Shown here one piece after another: positions 1 to 7,076 of a stretch of 12,598 nt of DNA; within the stretch, counting starts at the first letter, position 1; the number at the start of each line of letters is the position of its first letter. The stretch is taken from contig DLXW01000225.1 of NCBI GenBank assembly GCA_003448685.1, positions 413 through 13,010 on the forward strand. The letters run 5' to 3'. Position numbers and translations under genes: made by a program. The DNA is from Cyanothece sp. UBA12306. Lineage in GTDB: Bacteria; Cyanobacteriota; Cyanobacteriia; Cyanobacteriales; Microcystaceae. The notes under the pieces are model-generated. The model had not been told where the DNA came from. It was given only the letters and a program-made list of their open reading frames with translations, and searched no databases.

Positions 1-1
1 C

Positions 2-319
2 GCCTTGGCGGTTGCTATATATGAATTTTCTCTCAGAAAACGTCTTAAAAAACTTATCAATACTCATCAAACTTGTTTTCCTAATGAATTTTTAACAACG
101 AAGGAACTCCGAAACAACTTTATAAATGCTGTTGTTCTTATCAGAAATGAACTTACGCATCTTAATGAAAACACAGAAATTGAATCCATAATAGAATACC
201 GTGAACTTTATAGGCTTTCTAATTATATGGAAGCTTTATTAAGATGTTGTCTTATGAAATTTTTAGCAATAGATGAGGAAGTTATTAAAAAAAGTATTGA
301 GGAAACTTTAAGACATTAA
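2..319 (+). CDS. HEPN-domain protein, C-terminal part (ApeA-like), 5' partial
   Basis: This is the 3' end of a reading frame that is open to the left edge of the window, about 105 residues. It is helix-rich and carries R-N-E-L-T-H (143-160), which fits the RNxxxH signature of HEPN domains; in many HEPN proteins these residues form an RNase active site. The later stretch with LYRLSNYMEALLRCCLMKFLAI resembles the C-terminal helix of the HEPN domain of ApeA-type proteins, a family linked to phage defence. The only in-frame start near the edge is a TTG at 5, inside a dispersed repeat (3-21), and ATG 21 is out of frame. The true start is therefore upstream, or the gene was cut by the repeat. Family assignment is inferred from motif and helix pattern; an isolated toxin-like HEPN protein is the alternative. 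Confidence 0.6.
   Translation, partial: ALAVAIYEFSLRKRLKKLINTHQTCFPNEFLTTKELRNNFINAVVLIRNELTHLNENTEIESIIEYRELYRLSNYMEALLRCCLMKFLAIDEEVIKKSIEETLRH
3..21 (+). repeat. 19-bp dispersed repeat, left copy
   Basis: CCTTGGCGGTTGCTATATA is the exact reverse complement of 1132-1150. With the two bases before it, the sequence contains CGCC-TT-GGCG, which can fold into a short hairpin. It overlaps the coding frame of the HEPN fragment. Confidence 0.6.
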
Positions 320-356
320 CAGTAATTTTTAACTTTTTACAATGCGATCGCTGATC

Positions 357-488
357 TTGTAGGTTGGGTTGAGGAACGAAACCGAACACCCTCAACCCAA
401 GGGAATACCTGGACAAAACCCACTCCAGGGCGCTCATTGATTCTTTTCTTGGTTGGGTTTGACTTTCTTTGTTCAACCCAACCTACAA
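357..488. mobile_element. MITE-like element with 15-bp terminal inverted repeats
   Basis: The ends TTGTAGGTTGGGTTG (357-371) and CAACCCAACCTACAA (474-488) are perfect inverted repeats enclosing 132 bp without a credible gene. Internal segments can pair alternatively: 364-374 with 391-401 (TTGGGTTGAGG / CCTCAACCCAA), and 451-463 with 471-483 around a 7-nt loop. This gives several competing hairpins. The motif GTAGGTTGGGTTGAGGAACG is familiar from repeats scattered through cyanobacterial genomes. No transposase and no clear target duplication are visible, so it would be a non-autonomous element or REP-like repeat. The 3' hairpin could also end transcription of the upstream HEPN gene. Confidence 0.65.
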
Positions 489-511
489 TTTGATGAATGT
501 GGCAGAATGAT

Positions 512-527
512 AGGATTGGCAGGATGG
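512..527 (+). repeat. partial third copy of the 867/1070 repeat
   Basis: The segment around 512-527 (AGGATTGGCAGGATGG) matches the core of the repeat at 1070-1129 except at its first base region. It suggests that the repeat family once extended on both sides of the broken GxxExxY gene. Confidence 0.4.
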
Positions 528-555
528 TTTATTGAGTGGGAAGCATAGTTTAATA

Positions 556-791
556 ATGAAACTTGAAGATATAACCTATAAAGTAATCGGTTGCTCCATG
601 AAAATTCATATGAAAATATAATTATTGTTGAACTTAAAGCCGTTATTAACTTAGAAAATGCTCACCTTGCTCAAGCCAAAAATTATGTCGTTGCTTATGA
701 CTTTCCCATCGGATTATTAATTAACTTTGGCTCAACCAGTTTACAATATAAAAAAATATTTAATCCTAACTATAATGAAGAAAAAGATTAA
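556..791 (+). pseudogene. GxxExxY family protein, internally deleted and frameshifted
   Basis: ATG 556 begins MKLEDITYKVIGCSMKIH, the characteristic N-terminus of GxxExxY proteins, but this frame stops at 619-621. In another frame, from about 612 to the stop at 789-791, lies the family's C-terminal half: ENIIIVELKAVINLENAHLA, then QAKNYVVAYDFPIGLLINFG. Intact members run about 125-140 residues. About 50 residues containing the GxxExxY signature itself are missing, and the halves join in different frames near 606-620. VELKAV looks like the ExK part of a PD-(D/E)xK nuclease-like fold (inference). A short protein from TTG 591 is formally possible, but it would lack the N-terminal half. The gene is almost certainly dead. 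Confidence 0.8.
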
Positions 792-866
792 CAATTATTA
801 CCTATTTTTTCTTTGCTTTCCTCTTGTTAACCCAATAAACCCTCCACTGTCAGCATCAGGATTTTA

Positions 867-926
867 TGGATGATGGGATTTGTAGGATAGGGTTATGGTG
901 GTGAGATTTAGGGGATGAGGGGATTA
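867..926 (+). repeat. 60-bp direct repeat, copy A
   Basis: It shares the exact 14-mer TGGATGATGGGATT (867-880) and the exact 19-mer GGGTTATGGTGGTGAGATT (890-908) with copy B, at the same internal spacing. A G-rich tail with a one-base length difference follows. No coding frame runs through it. Confidence 0.7.
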
Positions 927-1069
927 GATGATAAAATTGGTCAGATTAATCCCCTTCATTTTCCCTAGCAATTGAAAAGGAAAAAATCCTCAACATCCCC
1001 CAATCCTATCTAATCCTGATACTGACAATTAGTAAGGTATCTACACCACACCAACCCCTCTAATAATTG

Positions 1070-1129
1070 TGGATGATGGGATTGGCAGGATGGGGTTATG
1101 GTGGTGAGATTAGGGGGTGAGGGGATAAG
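1070..1129 (+). repeat. 60-bp direct repeat, copy B
   Basis: This is the second copy of the repeat, 203 bp downstream of copy A in the same orientation. The 14-mer is at 1070-1083 and the 19-mer at 1093-1111. It ends just before the 19-bp inverted repeat at 1132, so the two repeats abut. Confidence 0.7.
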
Positions 1130-1131
1130 AT

Positions 1132-1150
1132 TATATAGCAACCGCCAAGG
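1132..1150 (-). repeat. 19-bp dispersed repeat, right copy (inverted)
   Basis: TATATAGCAACCGCCAAGG is the exact reverse complement of 3-21. The two copies bracket the eroded region with the HEPN end, the MITE-like element and the GxxExxY remnant. They could be the ends of one inserted unit or two independent members of a dispersed family. Confidence 0.6.
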
Positions 1151-1202
1151 TGATTAGGACAGAACTTTTGTCTTAAACCCTTGTACAAAGCCAGTTTTAC
1201 AT

Positions 1203-1219
1203 CTGACTTCTGACTTCTG
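1203..1219 (-). repeat. heptamer repeat (GAAGTCA family), 2.4 copies
   Basis: CTGACTTCTGACTTCTG is the reverse complement of the (GAAGTCA)n repeat found at 3176-3196. Unlike the other heptamer arrays in the window it does not follow a visible stop codon. Confidence 0.6.
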
Positions 1220-1323
1220 CCATATCACCAGTAGCACCGATGGACGAGGTATTATGGATTTCTCATCCCAAAGATGTCAAAATAGTAGGCAGGAGATAAT
1301 AACCTTTGTTCATATTTTAAGTT

Positions 1324-1644
1324 ATGAGTCAGCAAAATCCTCAAGATTGGGAACAACGTCTCAAAGAATTAGAAGCAGAAATTAATCAAGAAGCTGAGCC
1401 AAATCCGGTCCGGCCTTTTAATATTAAGGAAGAGTCTAACAGTTATTTTTTACGTTTCACCAGTTGGTATCAAAGTTTATCAAGTACCACTAAAGTTATT
1501 GTAAGTGTTGTTGGTGTTATTGTAACTTTGTCTATTTTGAATAGTGTTTTACGCTTCATATCTTCTCTAATTGTGGTTGGTATTTTAGGGGCGGTTTTTG
1601 TTGGTTTGTATAAAGCATTTGTTACTGATAAATCATCTAAATAA
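1324..1644 (+). CDS. small two-helix membrane protein of unknown function
   Basis: This 106-residue protein has a polar, acidic N-terminal half (Glu-rich to about residue 37, likely helical). Two hydrophobic stretches follow at about residues 57-78 and 80-100, separated by little more than a turn, then a short charged tail. The layout suggests a cytoplasmic N-terminal segment anchored in the membrane by a helical hairpin. The family is not recognised; it resembles conserved hypothetical proteins of cyanobacteria. ATG 1324 follows an AGGAG at 1291-1295, which is too far upstream to be its ribosome site. The next gene starts 35 bp downstream on the same strand, so the two may be cotranscribed. 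No function can be assigned. Confidence 0.75.
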   Translation: MSQQNPQDWEQRLKELEAEINQEAEPNPVRPFNIKEESNSYFLRFTSWYQSLSSTTKVIVSVVGVIVTLSILNSVLRFISSLIVVGILGAVFVGLYKAFVTDKSSK

Positions 1645-1679
1645 CTACTCTTCTTAGGTTAAATAATTAGGTTAGTAAT

Positions 1680-3173
1680 ATGACCATTGATGTGATTATT
1701 ATTGGTAGTGGAATCGGTGGATTAACTGCGGGAGCATTATTGGCAAAATATGGCCAAAAAGTGGCTATTTTTGAGAGTCATACCATTGCAGGAGGGGCTG
1801 CGCATAGTTTCTCCCGTCAGGGTTTTCACTTTGATTCGGGTCCTTCTTTTTATTGTGGTTTAGGTCACAATAAACCTAGTCTTAATCCTCTTAAACAAGT
1901 CTTGGATCTAGTAGGAGAATCTTTAGAAGTTGTTCCCTATGATCCTTTAGGATATTATCATTTTCCTGGGGTGAAGTTTCCGGTTTTCAGTGATTTATAT
2001 CAATATCGTCAAGCGGTTGCTAAAATCACCAAACAAGGGGCAAGAGAACTAGAAAGTTTTGAGTCTATAATGTTAGGGCTTTATGATAGTTTAAAAGATA
2101 TTCCTACTATTGATTTAAGGGCAGATTGGCAGTTAATACCGATTTTAATTTCTCGTCATTTTCCTGCTTTAATCAAAACTTTATTGCAAGTAGGAATTAT
2201 TAATGGTTCTGTTGGCGATGTGATGGATAAAACGGTCAAAGATCCTTGGGTGCGTCGTTTAATTAATCTAGAATGTTTTTTATTATCGGGTTTAAAAGCT
2301 CATGGTACAGTTGCCCCTGAAGTAGCTTTTATGTTGGGGGAAAGAACTCGAGCAGGAGTTGAATATCCTTTTGGAGGAAGTGCAGCAATTGTTAATGCTT
2401 TGATTAGGGGTTTAAAGCGATGGGGGGGAGATTTATATCTTAATAATCACGTAGAAAAAATTATCGTTAAATCTGGTAGAGTTGCTGGCATTAAATTAAA
2501 AAAAGGAGATTTAATAGAAGCTCCTATCGTTATTTCTAATGCTACTCTTTGGGATACTTATAATAATCTTTTGGCTACGGAAGATTTACCTAAAAGTTAT
2601 CGCTATAAAGCCTTAAAAACAGAGGCTGTAGACAGTTTTATGCACCTTCATCTAGGGATTAAAGCAGAAGGATTAGAAGAAATAACAGGACATCATGTTG
2701 TAGTTCATGATAGCAATAAAGATTTGGCTGAACCAGGTAATACTTGTATGATTTCTATTCCTTCTGTTTGGGATAAAAATTTAGCTCCATCAGGGCATTA
2801 TACCATTCATGCTTATTCCCTAGAACCATATCAAGGATGGAAAAAAAATGAAGAATATGCACAGAAGAAAAAACAGCGATCGCAATCTTTATATAAAGCG
2901 TTAGAAAAAGTTATTCCTGATATTCGTCAACGAGTAGTTCTAGAATTAATTGGAACCCCCCTAACTCATAGTCGTTTTTTGCGTCGTTATCAAGGAACCT
3001 ACGGACCCGCTATTGCCGCAGGCCAAGGAATGTTTCCTAGTTGTCATACTCCCATAAAAGGATTATATCGAGTGGGGGATAGTACCCTCCCTGGAATTGG
3101 AGTTCCCGCAGTTGCAGCATCAGGTATTTTGTGTGCTAATAGTTTAGTTTCTCCGCAGATCATGGGAGTTTGA
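1680..3173 (+). CDS. FAD-dependent oxidoreductase, CrtISO / phytoene desaturase-like
   Basis: The 497-residue protein opens with a Rossmann dinucleotide motif (VIIIGSGIGGLTAGAL, residues 5-20) followed by the E32 expected to bind the ribose and the AGGAAHSF loop (37-44). It ends with the FAD signature GLYRVGDSTLPGIGVPAVAA (461-480). This is the layout of carotenoid isomerases (CrtISO/CrtH), bacterial phytoene desaturases and retinol saturases. Such enzymes act on long polyenes at membranes and use FAD for isomerisation, desaturation or saturation. Cyanobacteria usually have several paralogues, so this need not be CrtH itself and the substrate is open. A CatA-like acetyltransferase follows 68 bp downstream. 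No truncation is visible. ATG 1680 puts the Rossmann motif at the expected distance from the N-terminus. Confidence 0.85.
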   Translation: MTIDVIIIGSGIGGLTAGALLAKYGQKVAIFESHTIAGGAAHSFSRQGFHFDSGPSFYCGLGHNKPSLNPLKQVLDLVGESLEVVPYDPLGYYHFPGVKFPVFSDLYQYRQAVAKITKQGARELESFESIMLGLYDSLKDIPTIDLRADWQLIPILISRHFPALIKTLLQVGIINGSVGDVMDKTVKDPWVRRLINLECFLLSGLKAHGTVAPEVAFMLGERTRAGVEYPFGGSAAIVNALIRGLKRWGGDLYLNNHVEKIIVKSGRVAGIKLKKGDLIEAPIVISNATLWDTYNNLLATEDLPKSYRYKALKTEAVDSFMHLHLGIKAEGLEEITGHHVVVHDSNKDLAEPGNTCMISIPSVWDKNLAPSGHYTIHAYSLEPYQGWKKNEEYAQKKKQRSQSLYKALEKVIPDIRQRVVLELIGTPLTHSRFLRRYQGTYGPAIAAGQGMFPSCHTPIKGLYRVGDSTLPGIGVPAVAASGILCANSLVSPQIMGV

Positions 3174-3175
3174 AT

Positions 3176-3196
3176 GAAGTCAGAAGTCAGAAGTCA
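3176..3196 (+). repeat. heptamer tandem repeat (GAAGTCA)x3
   Basis: Three exact copies of GAAGTCA start three bases after the stop codon of the oxidoreductase gene. They belong to the short tandemly repeated repetitive (STRR) class known from cyanobacteria. Related units occur at 1203-1219 and 7480-7490. Confidence 0.8.
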
Positions 3197-3241
3197 AATT
3201 TATAGTTGGGTACTTCTCTCGACATTTTGTTAAAAATACCA

Positions 3242-3934
3242 ATGAATCTTTTTGAAAAATACGAAGTAATACCTTTAAGAATTACTGAAATTTGTGACTC
3301 TTATCAACGTTGGTCTCTTGATTATTTTACCAATCAAGAAGTTGTTCCTGTTCCCTATATTGACATTACAATTCAACTTGATATTTCTCTTGCTTGTAAG
3401 ATATGGAATAATCAATTATCATCAGGGAAAGGAACCCTTACTGCATGGTTAATGTGGAATCTAATGCAATCTTTGAAAGAGTTTTCCTGTTTTCAGTGGA
3501 GATATATCAATGGTGAATGGTTCGAGGTTCAAAACCCTCCTCTATTTACCCCTATTGCTTTAGATAGAGGCGATCGCTTCGTCAATTTAGTAATTGAAAA
3601 TTCTTTTAAATTAACTTGGGATGAATTCGCTACAAATTGGACGAATTTGAAACAAGAAGTTCAATTGAAGGGAATTTTTGAGGTCAATGATAGTAATCGT
3701 TTTGGTTTTAGTCAATTTATTGGTAATTTACCCCGTCTTCATTTTACTAGCTTGAGTTTACATCAAGCAAACAGCTTTTGTCAGAATTTTTTCTATTTTG
3801 GTGAACGAAGATCTAGTTCAGACGGAGTAACTATTATGCCAATGGCTGCTAAACTTCACCATAGTTCTAGCGATCCTTATGTCTTTGAACTATTATTAAA
3901 AAACTACCTTAAACGTTTACAACAAAAAGAATAA
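3242..3934 (+). CDS. CatA-like (chloramphenicol acetyltransferase fold) O-acetyltransferase
   Basis: The 230-residue protein has the length and landmarks of the trimeric chloramphenicol acetyltransferase family. These are an N-terminal YQRWSLDYF segment, LPRLHFTSLSL (163-173, like the conserved FTS strand), and near the C-terminus HHSSSDP (206-212), matching HHxxxDG. His207 would be the general base and Asp211 its structural partner. Family members transfer acetyl from acetyl-CoA to a hydroxyl group. Many genomic homologues are not drug-resistance enzymes, so the acceptor is unknown. The usual Gly after the Asp is Pro212. ATG 3242 is preferred over an in-frame TTG at 3206, because the extension is not family-like and begins close to a repeat. 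It sits between the FAD oxidoreductase and the cryptochrome on the same strand. Confidence 0.8.
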   Translation: MNLFEKYEVIPLRITEICDSYQRWSLDYFTNQEVVPVPYIDITIQLDISLACKIWNNQLSSGKGTLTAWLMWNLMQSLKEFSCFQWRYINGEWFEVQNPPLFTPIALDRGDRFVNLVIENSFKLTWDEFATNWTNLKQEVQLKGIFEVNDSNRFGFSQFIGNLPRLHFTSLSLHQANSFCQNFFYFGERRSSSDGVTIMPMAAKLHHSSSDPYVFELLLKNYLKRLQQKE

Positions 3935-3985
3935 TTAAGCTATAAAATTTTACACAAATAACTAAATTAAATTAAAACTTATATT

Positions 3986-5455
3986 ATGACAATAAAAAAG
4001 ATTTTGATTTGGTATCGAAATGATTTGCGTATCCATGATCATGAACCAATGTTTCAAGCAGTTCAAGAAAAAGCACAGATTATTCCTTTTTATTGTTTTG
4101 ATCAACGGCAATTTCAACAAACATCTTTTGGGTTTCCTAAAACAGATAATTTTCGAGCTAAATTTTTATTACAAAGTATTGACGATTTAAACAATTCTCT
4201 CAAAAAATTAGGCAGTAATTTAGTAAGCAGACGAGGTTATCCAGAGAAAATTATCCCCCAACTTGTTGAAGAATTAGCCATTAATGCTGTTTATTATCAT
4301 CAAGAAGTTACTTCAGAAGAAGTGAGAATAGAAAATGCCTTAGAAAATGCTTTGACTAACACTGGGGTTCAACTCAAATCTTTCTGGGGTTCAACTTTAT
4401 ACCACGTCAAAAATTTACCTTTTCCTCTTGCCGCAATTCCTGAGTTATTTACTGATTTTCGTAAACAAGTTGCAAAAAAATCAACGATTAATTCAACCTT
4501 TTCTCTCCCTCAAAAATTGCCATCCCTAGAAAATTTAGAATCAGGAGAAATCCCAACTTTAACAGATTTAGGACTAAAAGACTATACTTTTGATTCGAGA
4601 GCAGTTTTAAATTTTAAAGGAGGAGAAACTGAAGGTATTAATCGATTAAAACAATATTTTTGGCTAAAAAACTGCCTTAAAGATTATAAAAAAACTCGTA
4701 ATGGAATGCTAGGAGAAGATTATTCTTCTAAATTTTCTCCCTGGTTAGCTTTAGGTTGTCTTTCCCCTCGTTATATTTATGAAGAAGTGAAAAAATATGA
4801 AGTAGAGAGAGTGAAAAATGATTCAACTTACTGGTTGATTTTTGAGTTATTATGGCGAGATTATTTTAGGTTTATTTGTGCTAAACATAGGAATAAAATA
4901 TTCTATCTATCGGGTTTACAAGGATTAACAATACCTTGGCAAGAAGACTGGGATATCTTTACCCTGTGGCAACAAGGAAAAACAGGTTATCCTTTGGTAG
5001 ATGCCAATATGAGAGAACTATCTATGACTGGTTTTATGTCCAATAGAGGAAGACAAAATGTCGCTAGTTTCCTCACGAAAAATCTAGGAATTAATTGGTT
5101 AATGGGTGCAGAATGGTTTGAATCATTATTGATTGATTATGATGTTTGTAGTAATTATGGTAATTGGAATTATACTGCGGGGGTAGGTAATGATGCGAGA
5201 GGATTTCGTTATTTTAATATTCCTAAACAGTCTAAAAATTATGATCCAAAAGGAGACTATTTAAGACATTGGTTACCAGAGTTAAAAACTATTCCAGGAG
5301 ATAAAATACATGAACCTTGGAAATTATCTCAAGCAGAACAAAAGCAGTATGGAGTTAAGATTGGTGTTGACTACCCCCGTCCTATTGTTGATTTCTTTAA
5401 GTCTGTTAAAGAAAATGAAAAAATCTATAATATAGACTATAATGATAGAATCTGA
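3986..5455 (+). CDS. cry: DASH-type cryptochrome / photolyase
   Basis: This 489-residue flavoprotein belongs to the photolyase/cryptochrome superfamily. The N-terminal alpha/beta domain begins ILIWYRNDLRIHDH (6-19). The C-terminal FAD domain has WRDYFRF (290-296), then TGFMSNRGRQNVASFL (348-363), DYDVCSNYGNWNYTAGVGND (384-403), a FRYFN segment and YDPKGDYLRHWLPEL (419-433). The MSNRGRQNVASFL wording is diagnostic of the DASH subfamily rather than CPD photolyase. DASH proteins bind FAD and usually a folate antenna and repair CPDs in single-stranded DNA; in Synechocystis the homologue also has regulatory and photosystem-repair roles. All FAD-pocket motifs are intact and the length is normal. 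Its stop codon TGA overlaps the next ATG by one base. Confidence 0.95.
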   Translation: MTIKKILIWYRNDLRIHDHEPMFQAVQEKAQIIPFYCFDQRQFQQTSFGFPKTDNFRAKFLLQSIDDLNNSLKKLGSNLVSRRGYPEKIIPQLVEELAINAVYYHQEVTSEEVRIENALENALTNTGVQLKSFWGSTLYHVKNLPFPLAAIPELFTDFRKQVAKKSTINSTFSLPQKLPSLENLESGEIPTLTDLGLKDYTFDSRAVLNFKGGETEGINRLKQYFWLKNCLKDYKKTRNGMLGEDYSSKFSPWLALGCLSPRYIYEEVKKYEVERVKNDSTYWLIFELLWRDYFRFICAKHRNKIFYLSGLQGLTIPWQEDWDIFTLWQQGKTGYPLVDANMRELSMTGFMSNRGRQNVASFLTKNLGINWLMGAEWFESLLIDYDVCSNYGNWNYTAGVGNDARGFRYFNIPKQSKNYDPKGDYLRHWLPELKTIPGDKIHEPWKLSQAEQKQYGVKIGVDYPRPIVDFFKSVKENEKIYNIDYNDRI

Positions 5456-6987
5456 TGCTAATTGTGAGATCGCAACAAATTGGAGAAAAGACGGCAAAGA
5501 TGATTAAAAGTGTATTTAACCCCATTCTCTCCGAAACTAAAAAACCATGGAAACCTATTATTAAAGCCATGGAAACAGCCATTGGTAAAGATGGGGTGAT
5601 TCGTCGTAAAGAAGAACTTCTCACCTACGAATGTGATGGCTTAACCAGCTATCGTCAACGTCCTGCTTTAGTAGTTCTTCCTCGGACTACGGAACAAATA
5701 GCAGCAGCCGTCAAAATTTGTCATGATTACCAAGTTCCTTGGGTAGCTAGAGGCGCAGGAACAGGCTTATCAGGAGGTGCCTTACCTACCAAAGATTGTG
5801 TGTTAATCGTCACAGTTCGCATGAATCAAATTCTAGAAATAGATTTAGAAAATCAACGAGTTGTTGTACAACCAGGAGTAATTAATAATTGGGTAACCCA
5901 AGCAGTTAGTGGTGCCGGTTTTTATTATGCACCAGATCCATCTAGTCAAATTATTTGTTCTATTGGAGGAAATGTTGCTGAAAATTCTGGGGGAGTTCAT
6001 TGTCTTAAATATGGGGTAACCAATAATCATGTTTTAGGCTTAAAATTAGTGATTCCTGATGGTTCAATTATGGATGTAGGAGGCACAATTCCCGAGATGC
6101 CTGGATATGATTTAACAGGCTTATTTGTGGGTTCTGAAGGTACCTTAGGAATTGCTACTGAAATTACCTTGAAAATTTTGAAAACCCCAGAATCAATTTG
6201 TGTTTTGTTAGCAGATTTTACTAATATTGAAGCAGCCGGACAAGCCGTAGCTGATATTATTAGTTCAGGAATTATTCCCGCAGGAATGGAAATTATGGAT
6301 AATTTCTGTATTAATGCCGTGGAAGATGTGGTCGCGACTAATTGCTATCCGAGGGATGCAGAAGCAATTTTATTAATAGAATTGGATGGATTAGAAATTG
6401 AAGTAACTGAAAATAAAAAAAGAGTAGCCGAGATTTGTCGCCGCAATGATGCAAGAAATATTACGTCAGCCAGTGACCTAGAAACTCGTCTAAAATTATG
6501 GAAAGGACGTAAAGCAGCTTTTGCTGCGGCGGGTAATATTAGCCCTAATTATTTTGTTCAAGATGGGGTTATTCCTCGAACCAAATTAGCTACAGTTCTT
6601 AAGAAAATCAATCAATTAGGGGAAAAACATGGTTATCGCATTGCTAATGTTTTTCACGCAGGAGATGGTAATTTACATCCCTTGATTCTTTATGATAACT
6701 CCATCGAGGGTGCTTGGGAAGAAGTAGAAGAATTAGGAGGAGAAATTCTCAAATTATGTGTAGAATCAGGAGGAAGTTTATCAGGAGAACATGGTATAGG
6801 TTCTGACAAAAATTGCTATATGCCATATATGTTCAATGAAACAGATTTAGAAACTATGCAATGGGTACGTCAGATATTTAACCCTGATAATTTAGCTAAT
6901 CCTGATAAGGTTTTTCCTACTCCTCGCACTTGTGGAGAAGCAGCTAATGCGAAACTAGAACAATTTAAAGAAGTTGAATTATTTTAG
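5455..6987 (+). CDS. glcD: glycolate dehydrogenase FAD subunit GlcD (FAD-linked oxidase)
   Basis: The protein has the FAD_binding_4 / PCMH fold, with the pyrophosphate loop ARGAGTGLSGGA at residues 98-109 and SIGGNVAENSGG at 169-180. The FAD-oxidase C-terminal domain follows, with HAGDGNLHP (401-409) and SGEHGIG (443-449), the conserved histidine motifs of the GlcD/D-lactate dehydrogenase group. In cyanobacteria GlcD oxidises photorespiratory glycolate to glyoxylate. The iron-sulfur partner subunits GlcE/GlcF are not in this window. Two starts are possible: ATG 5455, which overlaps the cryptochrome stop and would allow coupled translation, and ATG 5500, with a distant GGAG at 5482-5485. Family similarity begins only at about residue 32, so it does not decide between them. 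A related D-lactate dehydrogenase activity cannot be excluded. Confidence 0.9.
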   Translation: MLIVRSQQIGEKTAKMIKSVFNPILSETKKPWKPIIKAMETAIGKDGVIRRKEELLTYECDGLTSYRQRPALVVLPRTTEQIAAAVKICHDYQVPWVARGAGTGLSGGALPTKDCVLIVTVRMNQILEIDLENQRVVVQPGVINNWVTQAVSGAGFYYAPDPSSQIICSIGGNVAENSGGVHCLKYGVTNNHVLGLKLVIPDGSIMDVGGTIPEMPGYDLTGLFVGSEGTLGIATEITLKILKTPESICVLLADFTNIEAAGQAVADIISSGIIPAGMEIMDNFCINAVEDVVATNCYPRDAEAILLIELDGLEIEVTENKKRVAEICRRNDARNITSASDLETRLKLWKGRKAAFAAAGNISPNYFVQDGVIPRTKLATVLKKINQLGEKHGYRIANVFHAGDGNLHPLILYDNSIEGAWEEVEELGGEILKLCVESGGSLSGEHGIGSDKNCYMPYMFNETDLETMQWVRQIFNPDNLANPDKVFPTPRTCGEAANAKLEQFKEVELF

Positions 6988-7021
6988 ATAGTTAATAGTT
7001 AATAGTTAATAGTTAATAGTT
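6988..7021 (+). repeat. heptamer tandem repeat (ATAGTTA), 4.9 copies
   Basis: Uninterrupted ATAGTTA units begin directly after the TAG stop of glcD. The same heptamer, in another phase, forms an array after cbiX at 9744-9778. Because the unit length is not a multiple of three and contains TAG/TAA, the array places stops in several frames. Confidence 0.9.
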
Positions 7022-7076
7022 CTATTTTAAGTTAAAATTCAAATTAAATTTTTGTTCAAATATTTAGTGAATTAAT

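Larger units (their letters stand above)
792..1323. other. gene-free region with repeats
   Basis: No credible reading frame is seen on either strand across these 532 bp. The region holds two diverged direct repeats (867-926, 1070-1129), an inverted copy of the 19-bp edge repeat (1132-1150) and 2.4 copies of a heptamer (1203-1219). Its G-rich purine tracts differ in composition from the neighbouring genes. The last 100 bp presumably hold the promoter of the gene at 1324. GATAAT at 1295-1300 is a possible -10 box, but no convincing -35 accompanies it. Confidence 0.6.

Noticed and set aside
285..476. Minus-strand 63-codon frame
   Set aside because: It runs through the MITE-like element and the end of the HEPN gene, and its protein has no family features.
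591..791. Independent 66-residue gene from TTG 591
   Set aside because: The sequence is the C-terminal half of a GxxExxY protein whose N-terminal half lies just upstream in another frame, so it is annotated as one pseudogene.
867..1129. G-quadruplex in the G-rich repeats
   Set aside because: The G tracts of three or more are too few at suitable spacing; one loop is about 17 bases.
3206..3241. TTG start giving 12 extra residues on the acetyltransferase
   Set aside because: The extension begins next to a heptamer repeat and does not resemble the family, while ATG 3242 gives the usual length.
5406..5624. Minus-strand frame across the cry/glcD junction
   Set aside because: Antisense to two well-supported genes, with low-complexity protein content.
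5845..6030. Minus-strand frame inside glcD
   Set aside because: Complementary shadow of the conserved FAD-binding region.
6988..7021. CRISPR-like array
   Set aside because: Seven-base units without spacers are simple tandem repeats, not CRISPR.
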